In this document: piece after piece, positions 18,271 to 26,431 of the stretch | Layout: each line of letters begins with the position of its first letter | How positions within the stretch are numbered: position 1 is the stretch's first letter | Source of the DNA: Paeniglutamicibacter antarcticus | GTDB taxonomy: Bacteria > Actinomycetota > Actinomycetes > Actinomycetales > Micrococcaceae | DNA length: 64,000 bases | Assembly: GCF_900010755.1 (NCBI RefSeq) | Contig: NZ_CZJT01000085.1 | Span: forward strand, 124,001 to 188,000 | Reading direction: 5' to 3' | Position numbers and translations under genes: made by a program | The notes under the pieces: generated by a model | Told to the model about the DNA's origin: nothing | Database searches by the model: none | Seen by the model: the letters and a program-made list of their open reading frames with translations, nothing else

Positions 18271-18636
18271 TCAGGCGTCGGCGCGCTCGGCGATGTCCTT
18301 CTTGATGGATTCCATGTCCAGGCCCTCGATCTGGCCGATCAGGTCTTCGAGTGCTTCGCCCGGCAGTGCGCCGGGCTGCGAGAAGACCAGGATGCCGTCA
18401 CGGAAGGCCATCAGGGTGGGGATGGAGGTGATGTTTGCGGCGGCGGCAAGCTGCTGCTCGGCTTCCGTATCGATCTTGCCGAAGACGATCTCAGCGTGCT
18501 TCTCGCTGGACGCCTCGAACACCGGGGCGAACTGGCGGCAGGGACCGCTCCAGGCTGCCCAGAAATCCACAATCACCGTGCCGGGGGTCGAGATGATCGA
18601 TTCGAAGTTTGCTGCATTCAGTTCAACGGAAGCCAT
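18271..18636 (-). CDS. Thioredoxin-like protein with SGPC active site
   Basis: 121-aa thioredoxin fold. The active site reads WAAWSGPCRQFAPV: the first Cys is Ser30 (codon AGC) and the second, Cys33, is kept. The cis-Pro loop is normal (SIPTLMAF). A standard WCGPC dithiol cycle is therefore impossible; a monothiol role, persulfide carrier or a binding-only role is possible. Transcribed divergently from the Cys-rich mini-protein across a CsoR-like operator. The fold is certain; the loss of the Cys is read directly from the DNA. Confidence 0.88.
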   Translation of the reverse strand: MASVELNAANFESIISTPGTVIVDFWAAWSGPCRQFAPVFEASSEKHAEIVFGKIDTEAEQQLAAAANITSIPTLMAFRDGILVFSQPGALPGEALEDLIGQIEGLDMESIKKDIAERADA

Positions 18637-18699
18637 GGAGCTTCATCCCTTCGGGAGATGTGGAGTTGGATGGCGCGTGCACCCACACATGGCTCAACC

Positions 18700-18715
18700 A
18701 TACCCGGCGGGGTAT
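18700..18715. promoter_or_regulatory. CsoR/CstR-like operator ATACCC-N4-GGGTAT
   Basis: Palindrome ATACCCGGCGGGGTAT, 14 of 16 positions symmetric, matching the known ATACCC...GGGTAT form of CsoR-family copper or sulfide sensors. It overlaps a TATTAT -10-like hexamer (18713-18718) for the plus-strand mini-gene at 18759 and also lies upstream of the SGPC thioredoxin gene. No csoR gene is in the window. Confidence 0.6.
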
Positions 18716-18758
18716 TATTCCGAGTGGATATTACTTTTCATCAACAAGGAGTCACCAC

Positions 18759-18875
18759 ATGTGCAAGAAGGTCACCTGCGAAGCATGCACCAAGCCAACC
18801 TGGGAAGGCTGCGGCGAGCACATTGAAGATGCGCTCGGCGATGTTGCGGTTGCCGATCGCTGCACCTGCAAGTAG
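18759..18875 (+). CDS. 38-aa Cys-rich mini-protein
   Basis: Tiny gene MCKKVTCEACTKPTWEGCG... ending DRCTCK, with six Cys and a CxxH pair, and a strong AAGGAG eight bases before ATG. Short proteins of this pattern (VTC..C.K.TW.GCG.H) are common and conserved in actinobacteria without an assigned function. The Cys/His content suggests metal or persulfide binding. Behind the CsoR-like operator and followed by a clear terminator, so it is its own transcription unit. Confidence 0.75.
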   Translation: MCKKVTCEACTKPTWEGCGEHIEDALGDVAVADRCTCK

Positions 18876-18887
18876 TCACGAAGTCCC

Positions 18888-18921
18888 AGGAACGGCCCGG
18901 TTAGTTTTTCGGGCCGTTCCT
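18888..18921. terminator. Bidirectional terminator
   Basis: Perfect 12-bp stem AGGAACGGCCCG / CGGGCCGTTCCT with a 10-base loop, followed by GTTT. Lies between the mini-gene and the minus-strand exported-protein gene, which converge here. Confidence 0.8.
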
Positions 18922-18938
18922 GTTTAAGCGGAGCAACC

Positions 18939-19466
18939 TCAAGCACATTTGAAGCCCGCAAAAAGCCCATCCCTGGTCTTGCCAATCTTGGTTCGTATCT
19001 GCGGCTGCGATTCCCATCTGTTTCCTGCGAAATCATGAACAGCTACGACACCAACCAACCCCTCGTTTCCAGTGCCAAAAAGCAATGCGACGAGACCGTC
19101 GAGCAAACCTCCAAGCAATCCGGCGTTGAACGCATGCGTTGTCGTGGTAATTTCCGTGATCAAGGCCCATTCCGCGGCTGGCTGATTGGGTTTGCCGACA
19201 ATTTTGTATGAAACCTTTGATCCGTTGATGGACGCCACGGTTCCCCACGAGATCGTCGCGACTTGCCCATTCAAGATGGGATGGGTAGTTGCGCACGCAA
19301 TTCCCGAGGGCTCTGCAATCGTGCGGGCAGACGGGTTGGCGGAAGCGGCCTGATCAACCGTCCAAGCTGCCGTCGTCTCCTCGAATCCCTGTGATACCGT
19401 CGCAGCACCGATGAGCATGGCGCTGGCTCCCAAGGCGGCCGCCCGCACTACCCAAGACAGCTTCAT
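18939..19466 (-). CDS. Exported Fn3-like protein with SipW-type signal
   Basis: 175-aa protein. N-terminal signal segment KLSWVVRAAALGASAMLIGAA followed by an AAW-type site; the rest reads like a fibronectin-III-type beta domain (ATISWGTVASINGSKVSYKIVG ...). Start ATG at 19466 overlaps the sipW stop as ATGA, so translation is coupled to the peptidase. Last gene of a four-gene export locus; the second locus at 42.8-45.1 kb ends in the same way. Fold assignment is by eye. Confidence 0.6.
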   Translation of the reverse strand: MKLSWVVRAAALGASAMLIGAATVSQGFEETTAAWTVDQAASANPSARTIAEPSGIACATTHPILNGQVATISWGTVASINGSKVSYKIVGKPNQPAAEWALITEITTTTHAFNAGLLGGLLDGLVALLFGTGNEGLVGVVAVHDFAGNRWESQPQIRTKIGKTRDGLFAGFKCA

Positions 19467-20029
19467 GAAATCGCATGCCGGCCGTGGCGACGCGGCCAGA
19501 ATGCCCAGGTCACCAGCGTTGCCGCGCCAAGCGTCAAGCAGCCCAGTACCCACGGCGAACCCATGGCCACGATGACAGGAGCCAGCCCCGGCACGTGTCC
19601 GAGGGTTTGGCGAACGTTTGCCACTTCATAGGGCAGCGGGTCGGGACGCTCGTTGGCATCGCCCTTCATGGAGATGCTCCACTGGCCGTTGGTTCCCGGT
19701 TCAATGGCCGTGACACGATGGGTCACCGGCAGATCCCCGGGACGGTCCACCGTAATGACATCGCCAATCGACACCTCGCCCGCCGAAATCTCACGAACCA
19801 GTGCAACTGATCCGGCCGGAATGGTGGGTGACATGGATCCGGTCTTGAACATGATCAGTGAAATGCTGAATACCTGGGCGAGAACCACCAGGGCGATGCA
19901 CAATGCACCGCCGATCGCAGCCAACCATAGGAGCAGATCTCCGAGGATCTTGAATAAGCCGCGGACTTGCGAATTGATTCTGGCACTGGGCTCCGAAGCA
20001 CTCACGCGCCTTGACTTCAGACTGCTCAC
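19463..20029 (-). CDS. sipW: Signal peptidase I, SipW (S26B) type
   Basis: 188-aa membrane peptidase. One or two N-terminal helices (LLLWLAAIGGALCIALVVLAQ), catalytic Ser in KTGSMSPTIPAG, catalytic His (in place of Lys) in LPVTHRVTAIE, then MKGDANERPDP; a C-terminal helix follows. This Ser/His version is the archaeal/ER-like type that processes TasA-like substrates. The GTG at 20029 overlaps the upstream stop (GTGA), matching the coupling seen at the next junction; an ATG at 20056 would add nine residues. Flanking genes are its likely substrates. Confidence 0.85.
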   Translation of the reverse strand: MSSLKSRRVSASEPSARINSQVRGLFKILGDLLLWLAAIGGALCIALVVLAQVFSISLIMFKTGSMSPTIPAGSVALVREISAGEVSIGDVITVDRPGDLPVTHRVTAIEPGTNGQWSISMKGDANERPDPLPYEVANVRQTLGHVPGLAPVIVAMGSPWVLGCLTLGAATLVTWAFWPRRHGRHAIS

Positions 20030-20649
20030 GTACGGCTCGTTCCGATGACGTTCCATGTGAGAGTGGCGCTCTTGCCCTGGATAACCGGGTTAGCATTGGC
20101 TTTCATCCGAATTTGCATGCAGTAGCGGATGTCGTTGGTGCCGGCGGAATTCAGCTGTTGCGTACCGCCAACGACCGGGGCGGCCAGGGCTTCGGCAAAT
20201 ACGGCGTCGGAAATATTTGTCGCATTGCAGGTGGTACCGCTGGGAAGCGCCTTCGCCCGGACCTGAAGTTCATTAACAAGGTCCGCATTGCTGCCTGCCG
20301 ATTTAGTGGCAGCCTGCAATACGGTGTTTCCACCCAGAGTTGAAAGCGAGGTGGTCCGGATGTCGAGGTAAGCGATGCCGGAATCACCAGGAGTGAGGCT
20401 GGATACGTCCATCGTTAGCCCGACAGGCGAAGATTCGGGGTTGTCCTGCCAGGCCTTCCCATTGGTTCGACTCTCAAGCTTGAAGATTCCCGAGGTGAAA
20501 GTCGCACTGGCGTACTGCGAATGAGTCCAGGCCGCCATCGTGGAGGCAGCACCGATCCCCAGCACCAATCCGCCCGCCAGCAAGGCAGCGATCTTTCGCC
20601 CGGTGGAACTGTTCCTCCGACCAGTTGGTTTGGCCCGCTTCCCCGCCAT
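20026..20649 (-). CDS. TasA/camelysin-like exported protein
   Basis: 207 aa. Basic start, hydrophobic segment LLAGGLVLGIGAASTM and the alternate cleavage pattern AAWTHSQYASATFTSG seen in TasA/camelysin-type SipW substrates. The body is beta-rich with two Cys (GTTCNATN, IRYCMQI) and an acid-rich SSLTPGDSG turn. Starts three bases after the preceding paralog stops and overlaps sipW, so all are co-translated. Probably a surface or fibre subunit; that role is inferred from the family. Confidence 0.75.
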   Translation of the reverse strand: MAGKRAKPTGRRNSSTGRKIAALLAGGLVLGIGAASTMAAWTHSQYASATFTSGIFKLESRTNGKAWQDNPESSPVGLTMDVSSLTPGDSGIAYLDIRTTSLSTLGGNTVLQAATKSAGSNADLVNELQVRAKALPSGTTCNATNISDAVFAEALAAPVVGGTQQLNSAGTNDIRYCMQIRMKANANPVIQGKSATLTWNVIGTSRT

Positions 20650-20652
20650 GGA

Positions 20653-21246
20653 TTAGGGAGCAGTCTTTTGCGTGCCTGCGATTTCCCAAACAGCAGTCGA
20701 CGTTCCGCTTTGGTCCAAGGAAGAACCAGCGGTGATTTCAAAGCAGAGATTGACTGTGTCACCAGGAGTTCCCGGCCCGCGGCTTGTCAATTCGAAACTG
20801 GTGGATCCCGTGGCGGTTGCCAGCGCCTGTGACCCGACAATTTCTTGCACAGCAGTCCCCGAGCAGGTCGCCGCAGCAGACGTGTACACCCGCTGCGTCA
20901 GCCCTGCCACAGACGTTGCAACGGCGGTGTTGATGATGGCGCTGCCGTCAAAGGTCGTTGCATCCGTCAAGCGCACGGCAAATGGCGCGGTCACCTTGTC
21001 GCCGGGGCTCATGTTGGTGGTTTCTACGGAGAAACTCAATTGCGCCGCCGAATCCGCACTTGGGTGTGAAGAGAAATTGGGATCCAGCGGGTTCTTGCCT
21101 TCCAAGGCGAACGCACCGGTCTTGAAGTTTCCGGTGGCAAATTCCGAGCCGTTCCAGGCTGCCATGGTCAGCACCGCCCCGACGCCAAGAACCAGTCCGC
21201 CGGCAAGAATTGCGCGGACCTTACGTTGTTTTTGCTGTTCAACCAT
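20653..21246 (-). CDS. TasA/camelysin-like exported protein
   Basis: 197 aa, paralog of the next gene: ILAGGLVLGVGAVLTMAAWNGSEFATGNFKTG signal and start of mature part (split here by meaning: hydrophobic core, then AAWNGS). Body has the TNMSPGDKV turn and Cys pair ATCSGTA / VNLCFEI. ATG at 21246 has GAGGGG seven bases upstream; a TTG two codons earlier is less likely. First gene of the locus, with the promoter expected in 21247-21456, where I see no clear operator. Confidence 0.75.
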   Translation of the reverse strand: MVEQQKQRKVRAILAGGLVLGVGAVLTMAAWNGSEFATGNFKTGAFALEGKNPLDPNFSSHPSADSAAQLSFSVETTNMSPGDKVTAPFAVRLTDATTFDGSAIINTAVATSVAGLTQRVYTSAAATCSGTAVQEIVGSQALATATGSTSFELTSRGPGTPGDTVNLCFEITAGSSLDQSGTSTAVWEIAGTQKTAP

Positions 21247-21456
21247 GGTCAATCCCCTCTACGACGTCACCCGTGCGACGTGGGCTTCTGGGAAGCCTCC
21301 GTTCATTGCGCCCGGATTTCCGGGGCATATTCCAAAACCTAACAGGGAAAGGTCTAGGTATACGCGTGGTTCGGGGCTTCGGGTGAACTCTAGACTTTTC
21401 CTGTCGATTTATGGCCAACCGGCACCCTTCGGGTGGCCAGTTGGCCAGCTCGCCAG

Positions 21457-22269
21457 TCAGCAGCGGTCAAGTTGGCGCAGGTAATAACGCATCGGGAAAT
21501 GCCGAATACGGCGGGGCAAGATGCGCACGGCAACCCGTGCGCAGCGCATCACCCCGTCCATGCGGCGCTGCTGCTTGTGACTCCAGCCAAATCCATACAG
21601 CATGCGCAGTTGCTCCCCCAACAGGCCCATGGTCATGAGCCGGGCCAGGGGCATCAGTGCGCGCATCCAGTACGGTGCGGATTCTGCGGCGAGCAGTTGG
21701 TGGGCGACCTCGCGCACCGGGGCGTCGACTTGCAACCGGGCGCAGGTGGATTCCCAGTACTCTGCGAAGGCCGCCCGGTCCGCGGGCCAGAATTCGGCGG
21801 GCATGCCCAATTCGGTGCCCAGCAACGCATAGTCGCGATACAGCTGGTCGGCATCCGTGTCACTGAGCGCCGGGAGAACCGCGTCGTGGATTTGCATGGC
21901 CGAGTCATACAAGGTGGCGGCAACCCAGAGTTGCAGTCGCGGGTCCCTGGCCGAGTAGGCGGGGTGGGTGCCATCCGGCGCGGCGGGGGCACGCACCGGG
22001 GAGTGGGCCCGGGCCACCGCAGACCGGGCCTTGGCCCGGTGTTCATCGGTGCCGTTGCTCAGCGCATAAATGTAGCTCAGGGTTCCGTGCAGGCGCCCCA
22101 GCGGGTTGGCCGCGAAGTTCGAATGGCGTGCCACCCCGTGCCCGACCTGCGGCATGGCAAGTTGCAGGAGGATCGCCCGCCCGGCGCCGAGGAGGTAAAC
22201 GCTCTCGGGAGCGTACCGGGCCATGACGCCGGGTTGATCCGCGGGACCCTGCCGGGCTGGCTGGTTCAT
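21457..22269 (-). CDS. MpaB/DUF2236-family protein
   Basis: 270-aa protein of the DUF2236 (oxygenase MpaB) family. Conserved features: a Gly/Arg-rich start (YLLGAGRAILLQ), MPQVGHGVARHSNF with the family His, LHGTLSYIYALS, and an LWVAATLYDSAM helix. Family members bind heme and oxidise polymers or act as latex-clearing-like oxygenases; the activity of this one is unknown. ATG at 22269 is preceded by GGAGGAAAC. Divergent from the amidohydrolase gene at 22624. Confidence 0.75.
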   Translation of the reverse strand: MNQPARQGPADQPGVMARYAPESVYLLGAGRAILLQLAMPQVGHGVARHSNFAANPLGRLHGTLSYIYALSNGTDEHRAKARSAVARAHSPVRAPAAPDGTHPAYSARDPRLQLWVAATLYDSAMQIHDAVLPALSDTDADQLYRDYALLGTELGMPAEFWPADRAAFAEYWESTCARLQVDAPVREVAHQLLAAESAPYWMRALMPLARLMTMGLLGEQLRMLYGFGWSHKQQRRMDGVMRCARVAVRILPRRIRHFPMRYYLRQLDRC

Positions 22270-22623
22270 CTGTTGGTTTCCTCCGTGGGCACTCGTTGGG
22301 GGGTCATGCGAAGCTGCTGCCGAACTGCGCGCAGCGCCAAAGGCGCGACAGCGGTCCATTCTTCCAGCTTCTCCTGAGTGTTCGGCGTGCCGCTGTTGGA
22401 AGCGCAATCGCTGTGCAGCGGCCGCGCGTTCTCCACTTGCAAGTGGTCCCACGGGAAATTTTGCCGTTTTACTATCCCCGGGCGCACCCCTGCCGATAGG
22501 CTCACCCCAGAGCTGAGAAGTAGTTTCGCATCATAACACGGCACGTTGAAGCACACCGGGGGAAGTAACTCGCCGCACCGGCTCCCTGCTTGGGGGCGCT
22601 GCCTGGATACGAGGAGATCACAC
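22270..22623. other. Divergent intergenic region
   Basis: 354 bases between two divergent genes. It should hold both promoters. TACTAT near 22470 and TAGGCT near 22496 are possible -10 elements for the plus-strand gene. No palindrome or RNA element was recognised. Confidence 0.4.
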
Positions 22624-23790
22624 ATGTCGCAGTCCGAACAGCCAGCCTCCGCAGCTCCCGGCGCACCGGTGCTCATTCCCCTCGGGAAAACCTTCACCCC
22701 CGGTGAGATCACGTTCTTCAAGGACCAGGGCACCAGGACCCTTGAACAGGCGATGGCCGAGGCAGACGTGCTGGTTTCCTGCCCGCATTCGGGCGACGCG
22801 GTGCCAGCAGAGCTGGCCGAATTCTTGGCCCCCGAGTTCACCCACCGGCTGCAATTCGATTACTCGGACCGCACCACCGGTCCCGTCGTGCGCGCCTGGG
22901 CCCAGATTGACCCGCGCATCATCTACGTTCAGAACCCGCATCCGCGCCTGCTGCGCGACCCCAACCGTGCCCGTCCGGCCGATCTGGGCGCGCAGTTGCG
23001 CGAGGCCTTTGCCCGGGTGCGCGCCGCCGGTACCTGGAACAAAGTGGATCTGACCGGCGTGGACACTATTCGCCCGGTGACATTTTCCTTCTTCCCGCTG
23101 CTGCGGGTGCCGGATAGCGACGCCGAACTCAACGCCATGGTGCGTGCCTTCGAATCGGTCGCCGAGCGCGGCCTGGGCGTGTACGAATCGACGAGGAATT
23201 CCATCCGCGCCTCGATGGTTGCCGCCGCCGCCGAACGCGTGAAGAACGGCGGCCGGGCCCAGGTCACCACGCTGTCCTTCCACGACACCATGAACCACAC
23301 GACGACCCGCGATGGCGCCGTGAACGTGCTGCGGGCACCTGCCGACAGGCTGCCGGGCGTCGTCGCACTCTCAAACCGCGGCGATGCACAGGGCAACAAG
23401 CGCGGGGATGAGGCCATCACCATGGACGGGGCCGTTTTACGGGTGCTTGCCGACTGCCACCGGACCGGGTTTGATGTGGATCTCCCGCAGGACGTCGCGC
23501 TAAACTCCCCGTATCTGGGCAGCCAGGAGATCATCGCCTCCGGGGAACGCTTCCGCAACCTGACAGATTCGACGTTTACGCTGGCCTCGGGATCCGGGAG
23601 CGTCCAGCTGGGTGCCGTGCAGGCGGAGTTCCTGCGCGAGTATTTGTTGGGCCCGGTCGCCACGGCGGAGTTGCAGCAACCCGGCACCGGATGGCCGGCC
23701 GAAGACACCGCTTGGACAGCGACGCTCGCACGGCATTGCAAGGCGAGCTGGAACGAATACCGTGGGTGGTTCGCCGCGCAGGAAGTTTAA
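22624..23790 (+). CDS. N-formylglutamate amidohydrolase family protein
   Basis: 388-aa protein of the FGase family (PF05013). Visible: VLVSCPHSGDAVPAEL near the N terminus (the PHSG motif is typical), FDYSDRTTGP, IIYVQNPHPRLLRDPNRARP, LSFHDTMNHT and ANSPYLGSQ-like NSPYLGSQEI near the end. These zinc-dependent hydrolases cleave N-formylglutamate or similar amides. No hut genes are nearby, so the substrate is open. ATG at 22624 has GAGGAG upstream; the frame from 22546 is untranslated leader. Confidence 0.75.
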   Translation: MSQSEQPASAAPGAPVLIPLGKTFTPGEITFFKDQGTRTLEQAMAEADVLVSCPHSGDAVPAELAEFLAPEFTHRLQFDYSDRTTGPVVRAWAQIDPRIIYVQNPHPRLLRDPNRARPADLGAQLREAFARVRAAGTWNKVDLTGVDTIRPVTFSFFPLLRVPDSDAELNAMVRAFESVAERGLGVYESTRNSIRASMVAAAAERVKNGGRAQVTTLSFHDTMNHTTTRDGAVNVLRAPADRLPGVVALSNRGDAQGNKRGDEAITMDGAVLRVLADCHRTGFDVDLPQDVALNSPYLGSQEIIASGERFRNLTDSTFTLASGSGSVQLGAVQAEFLREYLLGPVATAELQQPGTGWPAEDTAWTATLARHCKASWNEYRGWFAAQEV

Positions 23791-23864
23791 TGCGCAAAGG
23801 GCCGGTTTTCCATCCGCAGTTGACGGCAGATGGGAAGCCGACCCCCCACTCGGTGCGTGCGGTG

Positions 23865-24100
23865 CTATCCGAGGATGAGACCCAAAATTGCACCCGGCAC
23901 AATAGTGGTCACCGTGAGGATCAGGGTGGGCACGAAGAACGAGTGGTCGTAGAGCTTGGTGGAACCGGAGGTGTCGAAGTTCGCCGCGGCGATTTGCGAG
24001 CCGTTGGTCGGCAGCAGCTAGATGCCGGCAAACGCCGCCGCTCACATGCCCGAAAGGAGCCTCAATGCAATGCCTGCGGCCAAGCCTCATGCCGAAGCCT
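23865..24100 (-). pseudogene. C-terminal remnant of a Dcu-type C4-dicarboxylate transporter
   Basis: Reading the minus strand from about 24100 to the stop at 23865 gives a peptide like the end of anaerobic C4-dicarboxylate carriers: ALRLLSGM, stop, AAAFAGI, stop (TAG at 24020-24018), LLPTNGSQIAAANFDTSGS, then KLYDHSFFVPTLILTV. At least two in-frame stops (TGA near 24047, TAG at 24018-24020) and no upstream part, so this is a decayed fragment. It fills the gap between the amidohydrolase and AhpD-like genes. Confidence 0.7.
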
Positions 24101-24124
24101 AGGCACCAAGACACCTAGCGAGAC

Positions 24125-24592
24125 TCAGTTTTTGCGCGCCCGCACCGGGTGCTGGGAAAGGATCGATACGCGGTTGAAGGCGTTCATGGCGATGGCTATC
24201 CACTGCACAGCAGAGAACTGCTCGTCGGAAAGCACCAAGCGTGAGGCGGCAAGCTCGGCAACACGGGTTTCGGAGTCAGGCAACGTTGTTGCCGCTTCGG
24301 CGACTGAAAGCGCAGCGGATTCAAGGTCGGAAAAGAGCGTGGTTTCGCGCCAGCTGGAAAGCACTGCAATGCGCTGGGTGCTCTCCCCCGCTTCGAGCGC
24401 CTGACGCACATGCATGTCAAGGCAGAAGGCGCAGCCATTGATCTGCGAAATGCGTACATTCAGCAGTTCAATAAGGCCGAAGTCAAGGCCGGCGGCAGTA
24501 CCGGCGGCCTTGACCTTCAGTGAGAAGGCGTTCAGCGCCTTCCAGCTCTCGGCGTCGGACTTGTCCAGAAAGAACGGATCAGATAAAGACAA
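24125..24592 (-). CDS. AhpD/carboxymuconolactone decarboxylase-like protein
   Basis: 155-aa all-helical protein with the redox motif INGCAFCLDMHVRQAL, the CxxC plus His of alkylhydroperoxidase AhpD-like proteins (carboxymuconolactone decarboxylase superfamily). Probably reduces peroxides or acts as a thiol-disulfide protein. A Ser/Asp-rich start MSLSDPFFLDKSD is ordinary. No ahpC nearby. Fifty bases downstream of the rlmN stop region on the same strand. Confidence 0.85.
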   Translation of the reverse strand: MSLSDPFFLDKSDAESWKALNAFSLKVKAAGTAAGLDFGLIELLNVRISQINGCAFCLDMHVRQALEAGESTQRIAVLSSWRETTLFSDLESAALSVAEAATTLPDSETRVAELAASRLVLSDEQFSAVQWIAIAMNAFNRVSILSQHPVRARKN

Positions 24593-24641
24593 GTGAAACC
24601 CTTCTCGAAAAAAGTCCGCGCCGATTGAGCGGGGGGGGTGA

Positions 24642-26006
24642 CTACTCGGCTGCTGCCAGTTGGCCGCAGGCGCCGTCGATTTCCTTGCCGCGGGTGTCGC
24701 GCAGCGTGGTGGGCACGCCCGCGGATTCGAGGCGGTCGATGAACTCGGCGGTGACGTCGGGTTCCGAGGCGGTCCAGACCGAACCCGGGGTCGGGTTCAG
24801 CGGGATCGGGTTCACGTGGACCCAGCCGCGGCCGCGGGCGTTGAGCTTGCGGGCCAACAGGTCCGCGCGCCAGCCGTGGTCGTTCATGTCCTTGATCAGC
24901 GCGTATTCGATCGAAACGCGGCGTCCGGTCTTCACGTAGTAGTTGAACGCGGCGTCGAGCGCCTCGTCAACCTTCCAGCGGGAGTTCACCGGGATCATCT
25001 CGTCGCGCAGCTCGTCATCGGGTGCGTGCAGCGAAAGCGCGAAGGTGACCGGGATGTTCTCCTCGGAAAGCTTGTTGATCGCCGGGACCAGGCCCACGGT
25101 GGAAACCGTGATGCCGCGGGCGCTCATGCCCAGGCCTTCGGGAGCCTCGGCGGCCATGCGGTGCACGGCATTCATGACGCGCTTGTAGTTGGCCAGGGGC
25201 TCGCCCATGCCCATGAACACGATGTTGCCCACGCGCTCTTCCGGGTGCTTCTGGCCGCCCAGTCCGCCCTCTGCGATCACGCGGTTGGCCTGGACGATCT
25301 GGTCCAGGATCTCCGCGGTGGACATGTTGCGGGTCAGGCCCGCCTGGCCGGTGGCGCAGAACGGGCAGTTCATGCCGCAACCGCACTGGCTGGAAACGCA
25401 CAGGGTGATGCGGTTGCTGTATCGCATCAGCACGGACTCGACCAGCGAGCCGTCAAAGAGGCGCCACAGGAACTTGATGGTCTTGCCATCGTCCGTGGCA
25501 AGCCGCTTCACTTCGGTGAGCAGCTTGGGGAACATGACCTCGGCGATCTCGGCGCGGCGGTCCTTGGGAAGGTCGCTCATCAACTCGGGATCGGTGGTGA
25601 AGTGCTGGAAGTAGTGAACCGAGAGCTGCTTGGCACGGAAGCCCGGAAGGCCCAGTTCCTTAAGCTTCTCGGCACGCTCGGCAAGCGTCATGTCGGCAAG
25701 GTGCGTCGGCGGCTGGCTGACGCGGGCCTTGGCCGTGAACTGCAGCTGCGGGCGGCCGTCGTCGCCCATGGCCTGCTTCCAGCCTTCGGCGGTCGGGCGC
25801 ACCTGCGCACGACCCTCGGCCTTAGCGCGCGACTCGGAAATGCGCATTTGCTGCGCACCCTGAGCGGCGGCACGGGCTGCACGCTCGTCTGCGTGGCGCT
25901 TGAGGGTGTCCTCATGCTTTTCGTCGCGGTCAGCGCGCGCGGCAACGGCCTCTGAGGTGCGGCTGCGGGCGTGCTCGGGTGCTGGGGTATTTTCGGCGGA
26001 AGTCAT
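24642..26006 (-). CDS. rlmN: 23S rRNA (adenine-2503-C2)-methyltransferase RlmN
   Basis: 454-aa radical-SAM methyltransferase. Cluster motif CGCGMNCPFCATGQAG (CxxxCxxC), MGMGEPLANYKRVM, ITVSTVGLVPAI, SLHAPDDELRDEMIPVN, and the C-terminal cysteine in RDTRGKEIDGACGQL needed for the methyl transfer mechanism. It methylates A2503 of 23S rRNA and some tRNAs. It is longer than usual by a charged 90-residue Ala/Arg/Glu-rich N-terminal extension. ATG at 26006 chosen for its GGGAG spacing. Confidence 0.95.
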   Translation of the reverse strand: MTSAENTPAPEHARSRTSEAVAARADRDEKHEDTLKRHADERAARAAAQGAQQMRISESRAKAEGRAQVRPTAEGWKQAMGDDGRPQLQFTAKARVSQPPTHLADMTLAERAEKLKELGLPGFRAKQLSVHYFQHFTTDPELMSDLPKDRRAEIAEVMFPKLLTEVKRLATDDGKTIKFLWRLFDGSLVESVLMRYSNRITLCVSSQCGCGMNCPFCATGQAGLTRNMSTAEILDQIVQANRVIAEGGLGGQKHPEERVGNIVFMGMGEPLANYKRVMNAVHRMAAEAPEGLGMSARGITVSTVGLVPAINKLSEENIPVTFALSLHAPDDELRDEMIPVNSRWKVDEALDAAFNYYVKTGRRVSIEYALIKDMNDHGWRADLLARKLNARGRGWVHVNPIPLNPTPGSVWTASEPDVTAEFIDRLESAGVPTTLRDTRGKEIDGACGQLAAAE

Positions 26007-26431
26007 CGGTTCCATTCTCCCACGCTTGTCCCGTTCGTGGGCGGTGAGTTTGGGCACCCCTGGGCGACTCGCGCGCTGGGCCTGTGCGGCTGCGCTCGGG
26101 AACCTGCTTCATCGCGGGCGGCCAACTGCGCTACGAGGGCACTCAACAGCACTAAGGCGATCTCGCTCCCACCCCTCGCCCCAACCCTCGCCCCAACCCG
26201 CTGCCGCGATCCGCCAAACATCCGGCAGATCCTCGGCCCGCATTCTGCACCCCTGCGTTGGCCCAAGATCCAACTCCGATGCACATTGAGGAACCTGACT
26301 TCATGCGACTCGATGCCAGTCGGGTGTCGTCGGAGCGTCCAACGCTTGCATGCTCGAAGCGGTTTCACTGTCGATGGCGCAGTATCATGAGGTGGCACGA
26401 ATTGTGGCTTCACATCAGAAAAAGGAAAGTC
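26007..26431. other. Divergent intergenic region
   Basis: 425 bases between rlmN and the MarR gene. It contains a short tandem repeat (CTCGCCCCAACCC twice at about 26176-26202) and must hold two divergent promoters. No gene, RNA or clear operator was recognised; open frames crossing it look like chance. Confidence 0.4.

Noticed and set aside
22266..22841. 191-aa minus-strand frame overlapping the amidohydrolase start
   Set aside because: Antisense to a gene with a strong RBS and family motifs; composition not protein-like.
24660..25955. 431-aa plus-strand open frame over rlmN
   Set aside because: Antisense to the radical-SAM gene; no domain, His/Gly/Ala-biased.
26176..26202. CTCGCCCCAACCC tandem repeat as a regulatory element or CRISPR
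   Set aside because: Only two short C-rich units; no spacers or symmetry.
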